Counted from the first letter of the stretch, positions 1 through 6,809 are shown. The stretch is 13,677 nucleotides of DNA from Deltaproteobacteria bacterium (GCA_013202445.1 JABMRW010000118.1:1-13677), one strand, 5' to 3'. A program made the numbers and translations. The notes: a model not told the origin generated them from the sequence alone.

Positions 1-12
1 CCCTCCCACCCT

Positions 13-44
13 ATAGAGGTGATACTTCTATCAATTTCTTTTTT
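13..44 (+). terminator. Possible intrinsic terminator (plus strand, for an off-window gene)
   Basis: An 8-bp stem with one G-T wobble (13-20 with 24-31, loop GAT) is followed after three bases by a T-rich tract at 35-44. The arrangement fits a weak rho-independent terminator for transcription entering from the left edge. The stem is AT-rich, so stability is modest, and no plus-strand gene upstream can be seen. The rest of 1-149 shows no convincing gene. Confidence 0.3.
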
Positions 45-65
45 AGAGGGATAAACAGAAACAAT

Positions 66-82
66 CCCCTCTCTTGGGGGGT
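66..82 (-). terminator. Weak terminator-like hairpin after the hydrolase
   Basis: Read on the minus strand, a short C4-5/G4-5 stem with a six-base loop is followed by a T-rich stretch (positions about 65 down to 53). It lies roughly 70 bp beyond the stop codon of the alpha/beta hydrolase, so it could end the tlyA-hydrolase transcript. The stem is short and the T tract is interrupted, so this is only a suggestion. Confidence 0.2.
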
Positions 83-149
83 GGGGGTTAAAGAGATGCA
101 AAGAAGCGGAGCTTATTTGGGCGGGTGGGTATGGGAAGAAAAAGGACTG

Positions 150-917
150 TTAAACAGAGGGTGGGGTATGAGCTTTAAGCCAGTCTATAACTATCTCCAG
201 CGCCGCCTCACTGTGCCGCAGGCGGTGTCCTGCCCCCTCCACTATGGCAAGCTGTTTAGGCTCGCCGGCCTGTGCATACAACCTCCGGGCGTGACTGACA
301 TTAACAGTCTCATCCTGGCTACCGTGCACCAGCAACAGGGGGCGGGGGGAAATCTGATTTATATAGTCGATGGGCCTGACCAGCTCGAAGCCGTTGAACC
401 ATCCTTTAGCCGAGGCGGGGAAATCGTCGTCCCTGATGGCGCCGATGCTGCGAAAATGGTCTATGAGAGAACCGGGACTATCAGCAATATCAGCTAAGTC
501 AAACTCCGCCGGGCAGGCACAGGCGACCACCGCCGATACCCTCTTATCCTGTGCCGCCGCATATACCGAGACGGCCGCCCCACCGCTGAAGCCAAGCAAT
601 GATAGACAAGAGTTATCCACCTGGGGCAAAGCGCAGAGATAATCAATCACCGCCTTAAGGTCCCTGGTCCAGCCCAGCATATCCAGGTTGCCACCGCTGG
701 CCCCGGCCCCCCGGAAGTTGAAAATCAGGACGGCAAAGCCGTGAGGAGAAATCTTCTCCGCCAGCGAGGCATAACCTCTATCAGTGGGGTCGGGGATTCC
801 GGCGGGTATACCGTGACAGGCGCAGACCGTCGGATAGGACATATCGCTACCCGGCAGATAAAGCTGACCGGCAATATTTATGCCATCTACTTCCAGGGTC
901 ACCGGCTTTAATTGCAC
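150..917 (-). CDS. Alpha/beta hydrolase (serine hydrolase, dienelactone-hydrolase/acyl-peptidase-like)
   Basis: A 255-residue cytosolic alpha/beta-hydrolase fold protein with no signal peptide. Visible motifs in order are the oxyanion HG (residues 35-36), an FRG-x-G-x-SGG segment (68-76), the nucleophile elbow G-F-S-G-G with Ser111, a likely acid Asp202 in HGSQDE, and the catalytic His231 in GAGH. The substrate cannot be deduced; an esterase or peptidase-like role on a small molecule is likely. It starts at GTG 917-915, whose first base is the last base of the upstream tlyA stop (TAGTG). A GAGG Shine-Dalgarno lies 8 nt upstream, so translation is probably coupled to tlyA. Length and motifs look intact. 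The fold is nearly certain and the specificity is open. Confidence 0.88.
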   Translation of the reverse strand: MQLKPVTLEVDGINIAGQLYLPGSDMSYPTVCACHGIPAGIPDPTDRGYASLAEKISPHGFAVLIFNFRGAGASGGNLDMLGWTRDLKAVIDYLCALPQVDNSCLSLLGFSGGAAVSVYAAAQDKRVSAVVACACPAEFDLADIADSPGSLIDHFRSIGAIRDDDFPASAKGWFNGFELVRPIDYINQISPRPLLLVHGSQDETVNVSHARRLYAQAGEPKQLAIVEGAGHRLRHSEAALEIVIDWLKAHTPPSV

Positions 918-1642
918 TATATCAACCTCAATAGGAGGAAAAACTCCATATTACCCTCGGCACCCAGTATGGGCGAAGCTACCAGCCCCCCCAACCTTAA
1001 GCCGTGGCCCGTCACCCAGGCGATAAACCGCCCCAGAACCCGGGCATGCACCACCGGCTGCTTGATTATGCCCCCCTTGCCCACCTCACTGCGTTGAGCT
1101 TCAAACTGCGGCTTGAGCAACACCACTAGATAGCCACCGTCTTTGAGTAGCTGAACTACCGATGGTATTACCTTCTCCACCGATATAAAGGACAGGTCCA
1201 GGGTAGCCAGGTCTACCTTCTCCGGCAGTGAGATGGGGTAGCGGGCATTTACTCTCTCCATGACCACCACCCGCTTATCCTGCCTGAGGCGGTAGTCCAG
1301 CTGGCCGTAGCCTACATCCACGGCGTAGACCCGGCCCGCACCCCGCTTGAGCAGGCAATCGGTAAAGCCGCCGGTTGAGGCGCCAATATCAGCCGCTACC
1401 TTAGAAGAAACATTAAGCTGGAAGCGGTCAAGGGCATGGTCGAGCTTGACACCGCCGCGGCTGACAAAAGGGGGCGGCTGGAGAATATCTATTGCCGCTT
1501 CCTCAACGACCAGAGTCCCCGCCTTGATAATGGTCTTACCCTCTACCGACACCTCACCGGCCATGATTAAAGCCTGAGCCTTGGCCCGGCTCTCCACCAG
1601 ACCCCTGTCCACCAGTAAACTATCGATTCTCTGCTTAACCAC
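917..1642 (-). CDS. tlyA: TlyA family rRNA 2'-O-methyltransferase / hemolysin-like protein
   Basis: A 241-residue protein that in characterised members uses SAM to methylate cytidine 2'-OH groups of 16S and/or 23S rRNA. The S4 RNA-binding domain occupies about residues 3-60, followed by the VSRGG-x-KL linker motif (60-67). An FtsJ-like Rossmann methyltransferase contains the SAM loop DIGASTGGF (85-93), the VDVGYGQLD segment (109-116), LDLSFIS (148-154), KPQFE (177-181) and a C-terminal GNMEF (230-234). The Lys/Asp/Lys/Glu residues expected of the FtsJ tetrad appear present (K66, D149, K177, E233). The GTG start is fixed by an in-frame TAA 9 nt upstream and by the S4 domain beginning at once. 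No Shine-Dalgarno is visible, which fits the promoter placed just upstream. The 'hemolysin' name is historical; rRNA methylation is the likelier role. Confidence 0.93.
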   Translation of the reverse strand: MVKQRIDSLLVDRGLVESRAKAQALIMAGEVSVEGKTIIKAGTLVVEEAAIDILQPPPFVSRGGVKLDHALDRFQLNVSSKVAADIGASTGGFTDCLLKRGAGRVYAVDVGYGQLDYRLRQDKRVVVMERVNARYPISLPEKVDLATLDLSFISVEKVIPSVVQLLKDGGYLVVLLKPQFEAQRSEVGKGGIIKQPVVHARVLGRFIAWVTGHGLRLGGLVASPILGAEGNMEFFLLLRLI

Positions 1643-1650
1643 CGCTGGTT

Positions 1651-1679
1651 ATCATAGCAATCTCACTCACTGAAAGCAA
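1651..1679 (-). promoter_or_regulatory. tlyA promoter giving a near-leaderless mRNA
   Basis: On the minus strand, TTGCTT (1679-1674) is followed after exactly 17 bp by TATGAT (1656-1651), a good sigma-70-type promoter. Counting seven bases past the -10 box puts the transcription start near 1644, only two bases before the tlyA GTG at 1642. The gene lacks a Shine-Dalgarno, which agrees with leaderless translation. Confidence 0.6.
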
Positions 1680-1723
1680 GAAACCGGCTTTGAGATAGTC
1701 TCTTCTACCTCACCCCCTTTTCA

Positions 1724-1750
1724 CCCTAAAAAATCAGTGATTTTTCAGGG
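1724..1750. repeat. Near-perfect 27-bp palindrome
   Basis: The arms CCCT...AGGG and AAAAATC...GATTTTT pair over 12 of 13 positions (single mismatch 1728/1746), leaving only an AGT loop at 1736-1738. It lies directly beside a copy of the C-rich 14-mer also found in the 44-bp repeat. It could act as a terminator on either strand or be part of the repeat family. It would block read-through between the divergent tlyA and nusA units. Confidence 0.55.
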
Positions 1751-1770
1751 AACCCGAAATTCATATGGTA

Positions 1771-1814
1771 ACCTCACCCCCTTTATCCCCCTCTCCACTC
1801 TTGGAGAGGGGGAA
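1771..1814 (-). repeat. Dispersed 44-bp palindromic repeat, copy 1
   Basis: Contains a perfect 11-bp stem (1786-1796 with 1803-1813) rich in C on one arm and G on the other, plus a tail reading AAAGGGGGTGAGGT on the minus strand. Its reverse complement aligns without gaps to 11950-11993. Outside the six-base loop, 36 of 38 positions match. It resembles REP/BIME-type intergenic palindromes and carries no coding capacity. Confidence 0.75.
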
Positions 1815-1824
1815 TAATTTTGAA

Positions 1825-1847
1825 AAGAGGGGGCTTTGCCCTCTCTT
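1825..1847 (-). repeat. Ten-bp hairpin; terminator-like on the minus strand
   Basis: The stem 1825-1834 pairs with 1838-1847 through ten positions, one of them a G-T wobble, around a TTT loop. On the minus strand it is followed by TTTT-C, so it could stop antisense transcription leaving the nusA promoter region. It sits 10 bp beyond the 44-bp repeat and may belong to the same composite element. Confidence 0.45.
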
Positions 1848-1876
1848 AAAAACTCCTCACATCCCGTCACAAGGTA

Positions 1877-1919
1877 TTGCATCTACTACCGGCCTGTGGT
1901 ATACTCGTAATGGTATACT
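1877..1919 (+). promoter_or_regulatory. Tandem extended -10 promoters of the nusA operon
   Basis: TTGCAT (1877-1882) is separated by 17 bp from TATACT (1900-1905), preceded by TGG, which makes an extended -10. The nine bases TGGTATACT then recur at 1911-1919, giving a second possible -10 fourteen bp downstream without a clear -35. Predicted starts are near 1912 and 1926. This drives the whole nusA-truB operon. Confidence 0.65.
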
Positions 1920-1942
1920 ATCTAGCTATAAAGTGACTTGTT

Positions 1943-1967
1943 AAGTGGGTGCGATTCCCACTTTTTT
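1943..1967 (+). terminator. Attenuator-like terminator hairpin in the nusA leader
   Basis: A perfect 7-bp stem (1943-1949 with 1957-1963) and a seven-base loop run into six T residues (1962-1967), the form of an intrinsic terminator. It lies about 20-30 nt after the predicted transcription starts and about 40 nt before nusA, so all operon transcripts must pass it. Because NusA enhances pausing and termination at such hairpins, autoregulation of nusA is a natural inference, though not shown here. Confidence 0.6.
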
Positions 1968-2006
1968 GTTGCAGCGAAATAATAATGTTGGAGGTTTTAG
2001 CCTCGG

Positions 2007-3425
2007 ATGAAGAGTGAGTTTGTGCTGGCTCTAACTCAGCTTGCCGCGGAGAAGAACCTGCCCAAAGAGGTGGTTATTTCAGCGGTAGAGACGGCGCTGG
2101 CGTCGGCTTATCGTAAGGATAATTTTGCCCCTAACCAGGAGATTTCGGTTAAGATTGACCCCATTACGGGTAAGGTCAGGGTGTGGGCGGAGAAGATCGT
2201 CGTCGAGAAGCCGGAAGATACCAGCAAAGAGATATCGCTGGCCGAGGCGAAAAAGATTAACCCGGATGCTGAACTTGACGGTACTGTTGAGGTAGAGGCC
2301 ACGCCGCGCAATGCCGGGCGCATTGCCGCTCAGACAGCCAAGCAGGTTATTCTCCAGCGCCTTCACGAGGCAGAGCACAGCGCCATATTTGAGGAGTATG
2401 CGGGTAAAGAAGGCGATATTGTCAACGGGCTGGTGCAGCGCATAGAGTCCCGGCAGGTCTTCATTGATTTGGGCAGGACCGAGGCGGTGCTCCCCGCTTC
2501 CGAGCAGGTGCGCAACGAAAGATATCGTATCGGTCAACGGCTCAAGGTTTATCTGCTTGAGGTAGTCCGTACGGCCAGAGGCCCCCAGGTGGTAGTATCC
2601 CGTTCCCACCCCGATTTTCTGCGCCGCCTTTTTGAGCTGGAAGTCCCCGAGGTGCTTAATGGGACGGTGGAGTTAAAGGCGATCGCCCGCGAGGCTGGCT
2701 ACCGCAGTAAGGTAGCTGTAGCCACCAGCCAGGAGGGCATTGACCCTGTTGGCTGTTGTGTTGGCCTGCGGGGTATCCGGATACAGAACATTATGAGGGA
2801 GCTCAACAGCGAGAAACTGGACGTGGTTTCCTGGAGTCAGGACACCTCGGTATTTGTTGCCAATGCCCTCAGCCCGGCTCAGGTATTGAGTGTAGAGCTG
2901 GATGAGGAAGCGGGGATAGCTACCGTGGTTGTTCCAGACAGGCAACTCTCCTTAGCTATTGGCAAAGAGGGGCAGAATGCCAGATTGGCCGCCAAGATCA
3001 CCGGCTGGCGGATTGATATTAAGAGCGCTTCAATTGCTGAGGCGGAAAAGCTGGCTAAAACCAAGCTTCTAACCGAACTAGCCAAGGTCACCGAGGAGAC
3101 CATAGTCAGTGAGGAGCTTCCCACAGAACTGCCGGCTATTGAAGAGTTGGCGTTAGCTCCAGAAAAGGCCGAGGTTGAACCGGTCACCGCTGAGACTGAA
3201 TTGGCGGCTCCGGAGACCGTTTTGAAACCGCCGGTAGGGGTAAAGGCAGGAGTGAAAGCCCCCAAGCTTCGTTTTGCTGAGGATGTTTTACAACGCGCGC
3301 CAACCAAGCCGGTAGCTCAAACGAGGCGGAAAAAGAAAGACACCCGTGAGCACGGCGAGGATGGTGTTAAGCTTAAGAAACGGCGCCAGAAGGCGGAAAT
3401 CTATGACGCAGAAGAGGAGTACTAA
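2007..3425 (+). CDS. nusA: Transcription termination/antitermination factor NusA
   Basis: A 472-residue RNA polymerase-binding factor that modulates pausing, termination and antitermination. The N-terminal RNAP-binding domain covers about 1-130, the S1 domain 135-198 (GDIVNG...IDLGRTEAVLP), KH1 about 200-290 (VGLRG at 252-256) and KH2 about 300-345 with the GKEGQN loop (319-324). KH2 is followed by a tail of about 130 residues: an acidic/Ala-Pro-rich stretch (365-405), a basic cluster (438-462) and an acidic end. It does not look like the paired acidic repeats of E. coli NusA. The ATG start has GGAGG at 1990-1994, a long 12-nt spacing. GAGG/CCTC flanking the spacer could form a small hairpin that shortens it. 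It leads the operon; rimP, its usual upstream partner, is missing. Confidence 0.97.
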   Translation: MKSEFVLALTQLAAEKNLPKEVVISAVETALASAYRKDNFAPNQEISVKIDPITGKVRVWAEKIVVEKPEDTSKEISLAEAKKINPDAELDGTVEVEATPRNAGRIAAQTAKQVILQRLHEAEHSAIFEEYAGKEGDIVNGLVQRIESRQVFIDLGRTEAVLPASEQVRNERYRIGQRLKVYLLEVVRTARGPQVVVSRSHPDFLRRLFELEVPEVLNGTVELKAIAREAGYRSKVAVATSQEGIDPVGCCVGLRGIRIQNIMRELNSEKLDVVSWSQDTSVFVANALSPAQVLSVELDEEAGIATVVVPDRQLSLAIGKEGQNARLAAKITGWRIDIKSASIAEAEKLAKTKLLTELAKVTEETIVSEELPTELPAIEELALAPEKAEVEPVTAETELAAPETVLKPPVGVKAGVKAPKLRFAEDVLQRAPTKPVAQTRRKKKDTREHGEDGVKLKKRRQKAEIYDAEEEY

Positions 3426-3699
3426 TCCGGCTCCGGCTAAGCACATACCCCAGCGGACCTGTGTGGCCTGCGGTGGGGTGAGACCCAAGCGGGAGCTGGT
3501 CCGCCTGGTTAGAGTTTCCGGTGGTGGTGTGGAGGTCGACCCCGCTGGCAGGAAGGCGGGGCGCGGTGCCTACCTGTGTCCGACGCCGGATTGCTGGCAG
3601 GCCGGGCTTAAAAAAGGACGGCTGGAGTACGTCCTGCATACCACACTTACCGAGGATAATCGGGAACAGCTTGTTAAATACGAAAAAGAGCTGGGATAA
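3403..3699 (+). CDS. rnpM: YlxR/RnpM family RNA-binding protein
   Basis: A 98-residue YlxR-fold protein. The family (also called RnpM) has been linked to modulation of RNase P RNA activity and is classically encoded between nusA and infB. Diagnostic features are RTCVACGGVRPKRELVRLVR (18-37) and GRGAYLC (53-59), with cysteines 20, 23, 59 and 64. I start it at ATG 3403, with AAGGCGG six nt upstream, rather than at an in-frame upstream codon near 3346. That choice gives a normal family length and a 23-bp overlap with the end of nusA, implying translational coupling. The C-terminal 30 residues are a charged helix typical of the family. Confidence 0.92.
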   Translation: MTQKRSTNPAPAKHIPQRTCVACGGVRPKRELVRLVRVSGGGVEVDPAGRKAGRGAYLCPTPDCWQAGLKKGRLEYVLHTTLTEDNREQLVKYEKELG

Positions 3700-3710
3700 G
3701 GAGCGATTTA

Positions 3711-5468
3711 TTGGTTAAGGTGAGTAAGCTTGCAGAGGATAAGGCAAACGTAGTCGAGGTTCCTCACTCGGTGTCGGTGAGGCAGCTGGCCGACCTTATG
3801 CAGGTCAGCGCCATAGATATCATCAAACAGCTGATGAGGAACGGCATTTTTGCCAACATTAATCAGGTCATCGACTACGAGGCCGCCGCCAAGGTGATAG
3901 CTGCCCTGGGCTCTGAAGCTCAGCTCAAGCCCCTAGTCGCCACTGGCGGTACCAAGAGATACCGTCCTCAGGAGGGGGAACTCGGTGCTCTCAAATTGCG
4001 TCCGCCGGTGGTTACCATTATGGGGCATGTCGACCACGGCAAGACCAAGCTCCTGGATGCTATCCGCCAGACCAATGTAGTGGATACCGAGGCTGGGGGT
4101 ATCACCCAGCATATTGGCGCCTATCAGGTAGAGGTTAACGGGCAGAAGCTTACCTTCCTGGATACCCCTGGCCATGAGGCTTTTACCGCCATGCGGGCTC
4201 GCGGTGCCCAGGTAACCGATATCACCATTCTGGTGGTGGCGGCTGATGATGGGGTAATGCCCCAGACCCTTGAAGCTATTGACCACGCCCGGGCTGCCGG
4301 AGTGCCCATCGTGGTGGCCATTAATAAGATTGATAAGGCCGATGCCAACCCCGATCTGGTCAAACAGCAACTGGCTGACGCCGGTCTGGTTATTGAGGAG
4401 TGGGGTGGTGAAGTGGTCTGCGTGGCCATTTCAGCCAAGGAAAAGAAAGGCATCAATGAACTGCTGGAAAACCTGCTGGTAGTCGCGGAGATGGAAGAGC
4501 TTAAGGCCGACCCCTCCCGCCCGGCGGTGGGGGTTGTGGTTGAGGCCGAGATGGATAAGAGCAAGGGGCCTCTGGCTACGGTGCTCATTCAGACCGGGAC
4601 CTTGAAAGTCGGCGATACGGTGGTGGTCGGTGGCACCTGGGGCCGGGTAAGGGCCATGTTCAATGATCTAAGCAAGCGGGTGCGGAAAGCCGAACCATCC
4701 ACGCCGGTAGAGATTATGGGTTTGGACAACGTGCCTCAGGTGGGTGATATCCTTACCGTGGTAGCCGGCGAACAACAGGCGCGGGCGCTCATACAGAAAC
4801 ACCAGCAGGAGAAACACGCCGGGGCGGTGAGTCTGGACAACCTCTATGACCAGATAAGCGCCGGTCAGATAAAAGAGCTTGATGTCGTTCTCAAGGTTGA
4901 TGTTCAGGGCTCGCTTGAGCCGATAACCGCCTCCCTGGAGCGGCTGGCCATAGAGCAGGTTCAGGTCAGGATTATCCACAGCGGCAGCGGCAATATTACC
5001 GAGAGCGACGTTATGCTGGCCATTGCTTCTAAAGGGCTTATTATTGGCTTTGGCGCCGGTGTTGAAGCCGGAGCGCGGCGGATGGCTGATGCTGAACATG
5101 TTGATATCCGCCTCTATGACGTGATTTACAACCTGGTGGATGACGTTGAGAAGGCACTTAAGGGTATGCTTGAGCCCCATTATGTCGATGTTATTGAGGC
5201 CAGGGCTGAGATAAGGGCGGTTTTCTCCAGCAAGAAGAAGAAGATAGCCGGTCTTATGGTTACCGAGGGTAAGATAAGCCGCGGTGCCAAAGTCAGGGTG
5301 CGGCGCGGAGACAAGATATTGCACGAATCAAATATTGACAGCCTCAGGCGTTTCAAGGACGATGTTACCGAAGTAGCCGCCGGCTACGAGTGCGGGGTAG
5401 GCCTCAATGACTTTGGCGAAATTGTAGCTGGTGATACCCTGGAGTTTTTCCGTAAAGAGAAAGCCTAG
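3711..5468 (+). CDS. infB: Translation initiation factor IF-2
   Basis: A GTPase that brings initiator fMet-tRNA to the 30S subunit and promotes subunit joining. The compact IF2-N domain spans about 15-70 and leads almost directly into the G domain. G1 is GHVDHGKT (105-112), the switch I GGITQHIGAYQV is at 129-140, G3 is DTPGHE (151-156), G4 NKID (205-208) and G5 SAK (241-243). Domains II-IV follow to the end. At 585 residues it is short for IF-2 because the usual long charged N-terminal region is nearly absent. The residue after the P-loop Thr is Lys113, where Ser or Thr is usual. The start is TTG 3711 with TAAGGAG seven nt upstream, overlapping the rnpM stop; a GTG at 3720 is the alternative. 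Confidence 0.97.
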   Translation: MVKVSKLAEDKANVVEVPHSVSVRQLADLMQVSAIDIIKQLMRNGIFANINQVIDYEAAAKVIAALGSEAQLKPLVATGGTKRYRPQEGELGALKLRPPVVTIMGHVDHGKTKLLDAIRQTNVVDTEAGGITQHIGAYQVEVNGQKLTFLDTPGHEAFTAMRARGAQVTDITILVVAADDGVMPQTLEAIDHARAAGVPIVVAINKIDKADANPDLVKQQLADAGLVIEEWGGEVVCVAISAKEKKGINELLENLLVVAEMEELKADPSRPAVGVVVEAEMDKSKGPLATVLIQTGTLKVGDTVVVGGTWGRVRAMFNDLSKRVRKAEPSTPVEIMGLDNVPQVGDILTVVAGEQQARALIQKHQQEKHAGAVSLDNLYDQISAGQIKELDVVLKVDVQGSLEPITASLERLAIEQVQVRIIHSGSGNITESDVMLAIASKGLIIGFGAGVEAGARRMADAEHVDIRLYDVIYNLVDDVEKALKGMLEPHYVDVIEARAEIRAVFSSKKKKIAGLMVTEGKISRGAKVRVRRGDKILHESNIDSLRRFKDDVTEVAAGYECGVGLNDFGEIVAGDTLEFFRKEKA

Positions 5469-5485
5469 GCTAAGGGACTAAGGAT

Positions 5486-5854
5486 ATGTCGCATCGCATC
5501 GAGCGGGTAAGTAGCCTCATGCGCCAAGAGATTAGCGAATTGCTTCAGCGCCAGGTCAAAGACCCCCGAATCAGCAAGTTTGTAGCTGTGACCGAAGTTT
5601 CCATCTCCGTTGACCTTAAGTACGCCAAGGTATTCGTCAGCTGTATGGGCAGCGAAGAAGAAAAAAAGACGATGCTGATCGGGCTTGGGGCTGCCTCTAA
5701 TTTCCTGCGCAACCAGCTGTCTAAGCGCCTCAGACTGCGCCGTATCCCCGAGCTTAGATTTGAGTGGGATGATTCTATCGAACGGGGAGATCACCTGCTA
5801 CAGCTGATAGATAAAATCAGCGAAGCGTATCCCACGGAAGAGCCCAGTGACTAG
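5486..5854 (+). CDS. rbfA: 30S ribosome-binding factor RbfA
   Basis: A 122-residue KH-like protein that assists 16S rRNA 5'-end maturation and late 30S assembly. The N-terminal helix with R-I-x-R-V (4-8), the KDPRIS segment (25-30), the VSISVDLKYAKVFVS strand (38-52) and the LRRIPELRFEWDDSIERG motif (83-100) are characteristic. ATG 5486 lies 17 nt after infB, with AAGGGA (5472-5477) eight nt upstream. Its last eight bases overlap truB. Length is normal. Confidence 0.96.
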   Translation: MSHRIERVSSLMRQEISELLQRQVKDPRISKFVAVTEVSISVDLKYAKVFVSCMGSEEEKKTMLIGLGAASNFLRNQLSKRLRLRRIPELRFEWDDSIERGDHLLQLIDKISEAYPTEEPSD

Positions 5855-6752
5855 CGTGGACGGCATCCTCAATATTAATAAACCCCCGGGCAGGACCTCT
5901 TTCAGCGTAGTCTCTTTCGTTAAGCGGCTGAGCGGGGTAAGGCGCGTGGGACATGCCGGCACCCTGGACCCGGCTGCCACCGGTGTTTTACCAGTCTGCC
6001 TGGGGCAGGGCAGGCGCGTTGTCTCCTTTTTGCACGATACCGCCAAGGTCTATAAAGCTCAGGTGGAGCTTGGTGTAACCACCGATAGCTATGATGCCAC
6101 CGGCAATATAACCGCTACCGGAGACCCCTCCGGCGTCAGCCGTAAGCAGTTAATATCGGCGCTCGGCTCCTTTCGCGGTCTGATACAGCAGACGCCCCCG
6201 ATGTACAGTACTATAAAGCATGGTGGCAGGCCGCTCTATGAGCTGGCGCGCGCCGGCATTGAGGTGGAGAGAAAAAGCCGTCCGGTGCAGATTTACCGCC
6301 TGGAGCTTAGGCGCTGGCAGCCGCCGGTAGCCACTATAGAGGTAGAGTGCAGCAAGGGCACCTATATCCGCTCGCTGGCTTATGATTTAGGTCAGCTTCT
6401 GGGCTGCGGCGCTCATTTAAAGAGCCTCACCCGCCTTAAGTACGGCTGCTTTAGCCTTGAAGACGCCGTTTCACTGCCCCAGCTTGAGGACGGCTTCCGC
6501 CATGGCTACTGGCAGCAATTTGTCTATCCCATAGACATTGTCTTTCAAGACTGGGCGGCGGTGGTGGTTGATGATGCCGCCGAGGCAGATGTCAGGAACG
6601 GACGCCCCGTGGAGTTAAAGCCTGGTGATAGCCCTCAGCCGGGAGTGGGCCGCTTGCGTGTCTATAACGGTGACGGTCGTTTCCTAGGATTGCTCCAGTT
6701 CAATCGGGAAAAGGGGCACTGGCGGCCGGAAAAGGTCTTCAGCAGGGCTTGA
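5847..6752 (+). CDS. truB: tRNA pseudouridine-55 synthase TruB
   Basis: A 301-residue enzyme that isomerises U55 to pseudouridine in the T-loop of tRNAs. Key motifs are GILNINKPPGRTS (6-18), GHAGTLDPAATGVLP (35-49) with catalytic Asp41, YKAQVELG near 68, and KGTYIRSLAYDLG in the middle third. The C-terminal 65 residues form a PUA-like RNA-binding domain. The GTG start at 5847 overlaps the end of rbfA by eight bases, with GGAAGAG just upstream; GTG at 5856, which would remove the overlap, is possible. It is the last gene of the nusA operon here. ribF, a frequent next neighbour, is absent, and a new promoter overlaps the stop codon. Confidence 0.96.
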   Translation: MTSVDGILNINKPPGRTSFSVVSFVKRLSGVRRVGHAGTLDPAATGVLPVCLGQGRRVVSFLHDTAKVYKAQVELGVTTDSYDATGNITATGDPSGVSRKQLISALGSFRGLIQQTPPMYSTIKHGGRPLYELARAGIEVERKSRPVQIYRLELRRWQPPVATIEVECSKGTYIRSLAYDLGQLLGCGAHLKSLTRLKYGCFSLEDAVSLPQLEDGFRHGYWQQFVYPIDIVFQDWAAVVVDDAAEADVRNGRPVELKPGDSPQPGVGRLRVYNGDGRFLGLLQFNREKGHWRPEKVFSRA

Positions 6753-6778
6753 CAGTCTGCCCATAATAGGGGTATATT
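6749..6778 (+). promoter_or_regulatory. Strong promoter overlapping the truB stop codon
   Basis: A consensus TTGACA (6749-6754) includes the truB TGA stop. After 18 bp comes TATATT (6773-6778), giving a predicted start near 6785, nine bases before the AAGGAGG of the small zinc-ribbon gene. It should give the downstream mini-protein, and perhaps the lipid genes, transcription independent of the nusA operon. Confidence 0.65.
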
Positions 6779-6809
6779 GCAACGGATGCCCGTAAGGAGG
6801 TGGCTTAGA

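Larger units (their letters stand above)
1643..2006. other. Divergent intergenic region between tlyA and nusA
   Basis: This 364-bp stretch holds no credible coding frame. From left to right it contains the tlyA promoter, a C-rich 14-mer (1707-1720), a long A/T-rich palindrome (1724-1750), a complete copy of the 44-bp palindromic repeat (1771-1814), a second hairpin (1825-1847), the tandem nusA promoters (1877-1919), and an attenuator hairpin (1943-1967). The 14-mer at 1707-1720 recurs exactly at 1771-1784, so the block from 1707 to 1847 looks like accumulated repeat material lying between two promoters. Confidence 0.7.

Noticed and set aside
81..497. 138-codon open frame on the plus strand at the left edge
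   Set aside because: It runs antisense to the 3' half of the well-supported alpha/beta hydrolase, has no recognisable domain and a low-complexity Gly/Trp start.
2079..2609. 176-codon antisense frame inside nusA
   Set aside because: nusA has complete S1 and KH domains on the other strand; the antisense translation shows no family features and no ribosome-binding site.
3346..3402. Upstream start for rnpM
   Set aside because: The added residues are nusA codons read out of frame; ATG 3403 has a good Shine-Dalgarno and gives the family length.
4668..5324. 218-codon antisense frame inside infB
   Set aside because: Long only because of codon bias in the overlying IF-2 domains II-IV; no motif or start signal.
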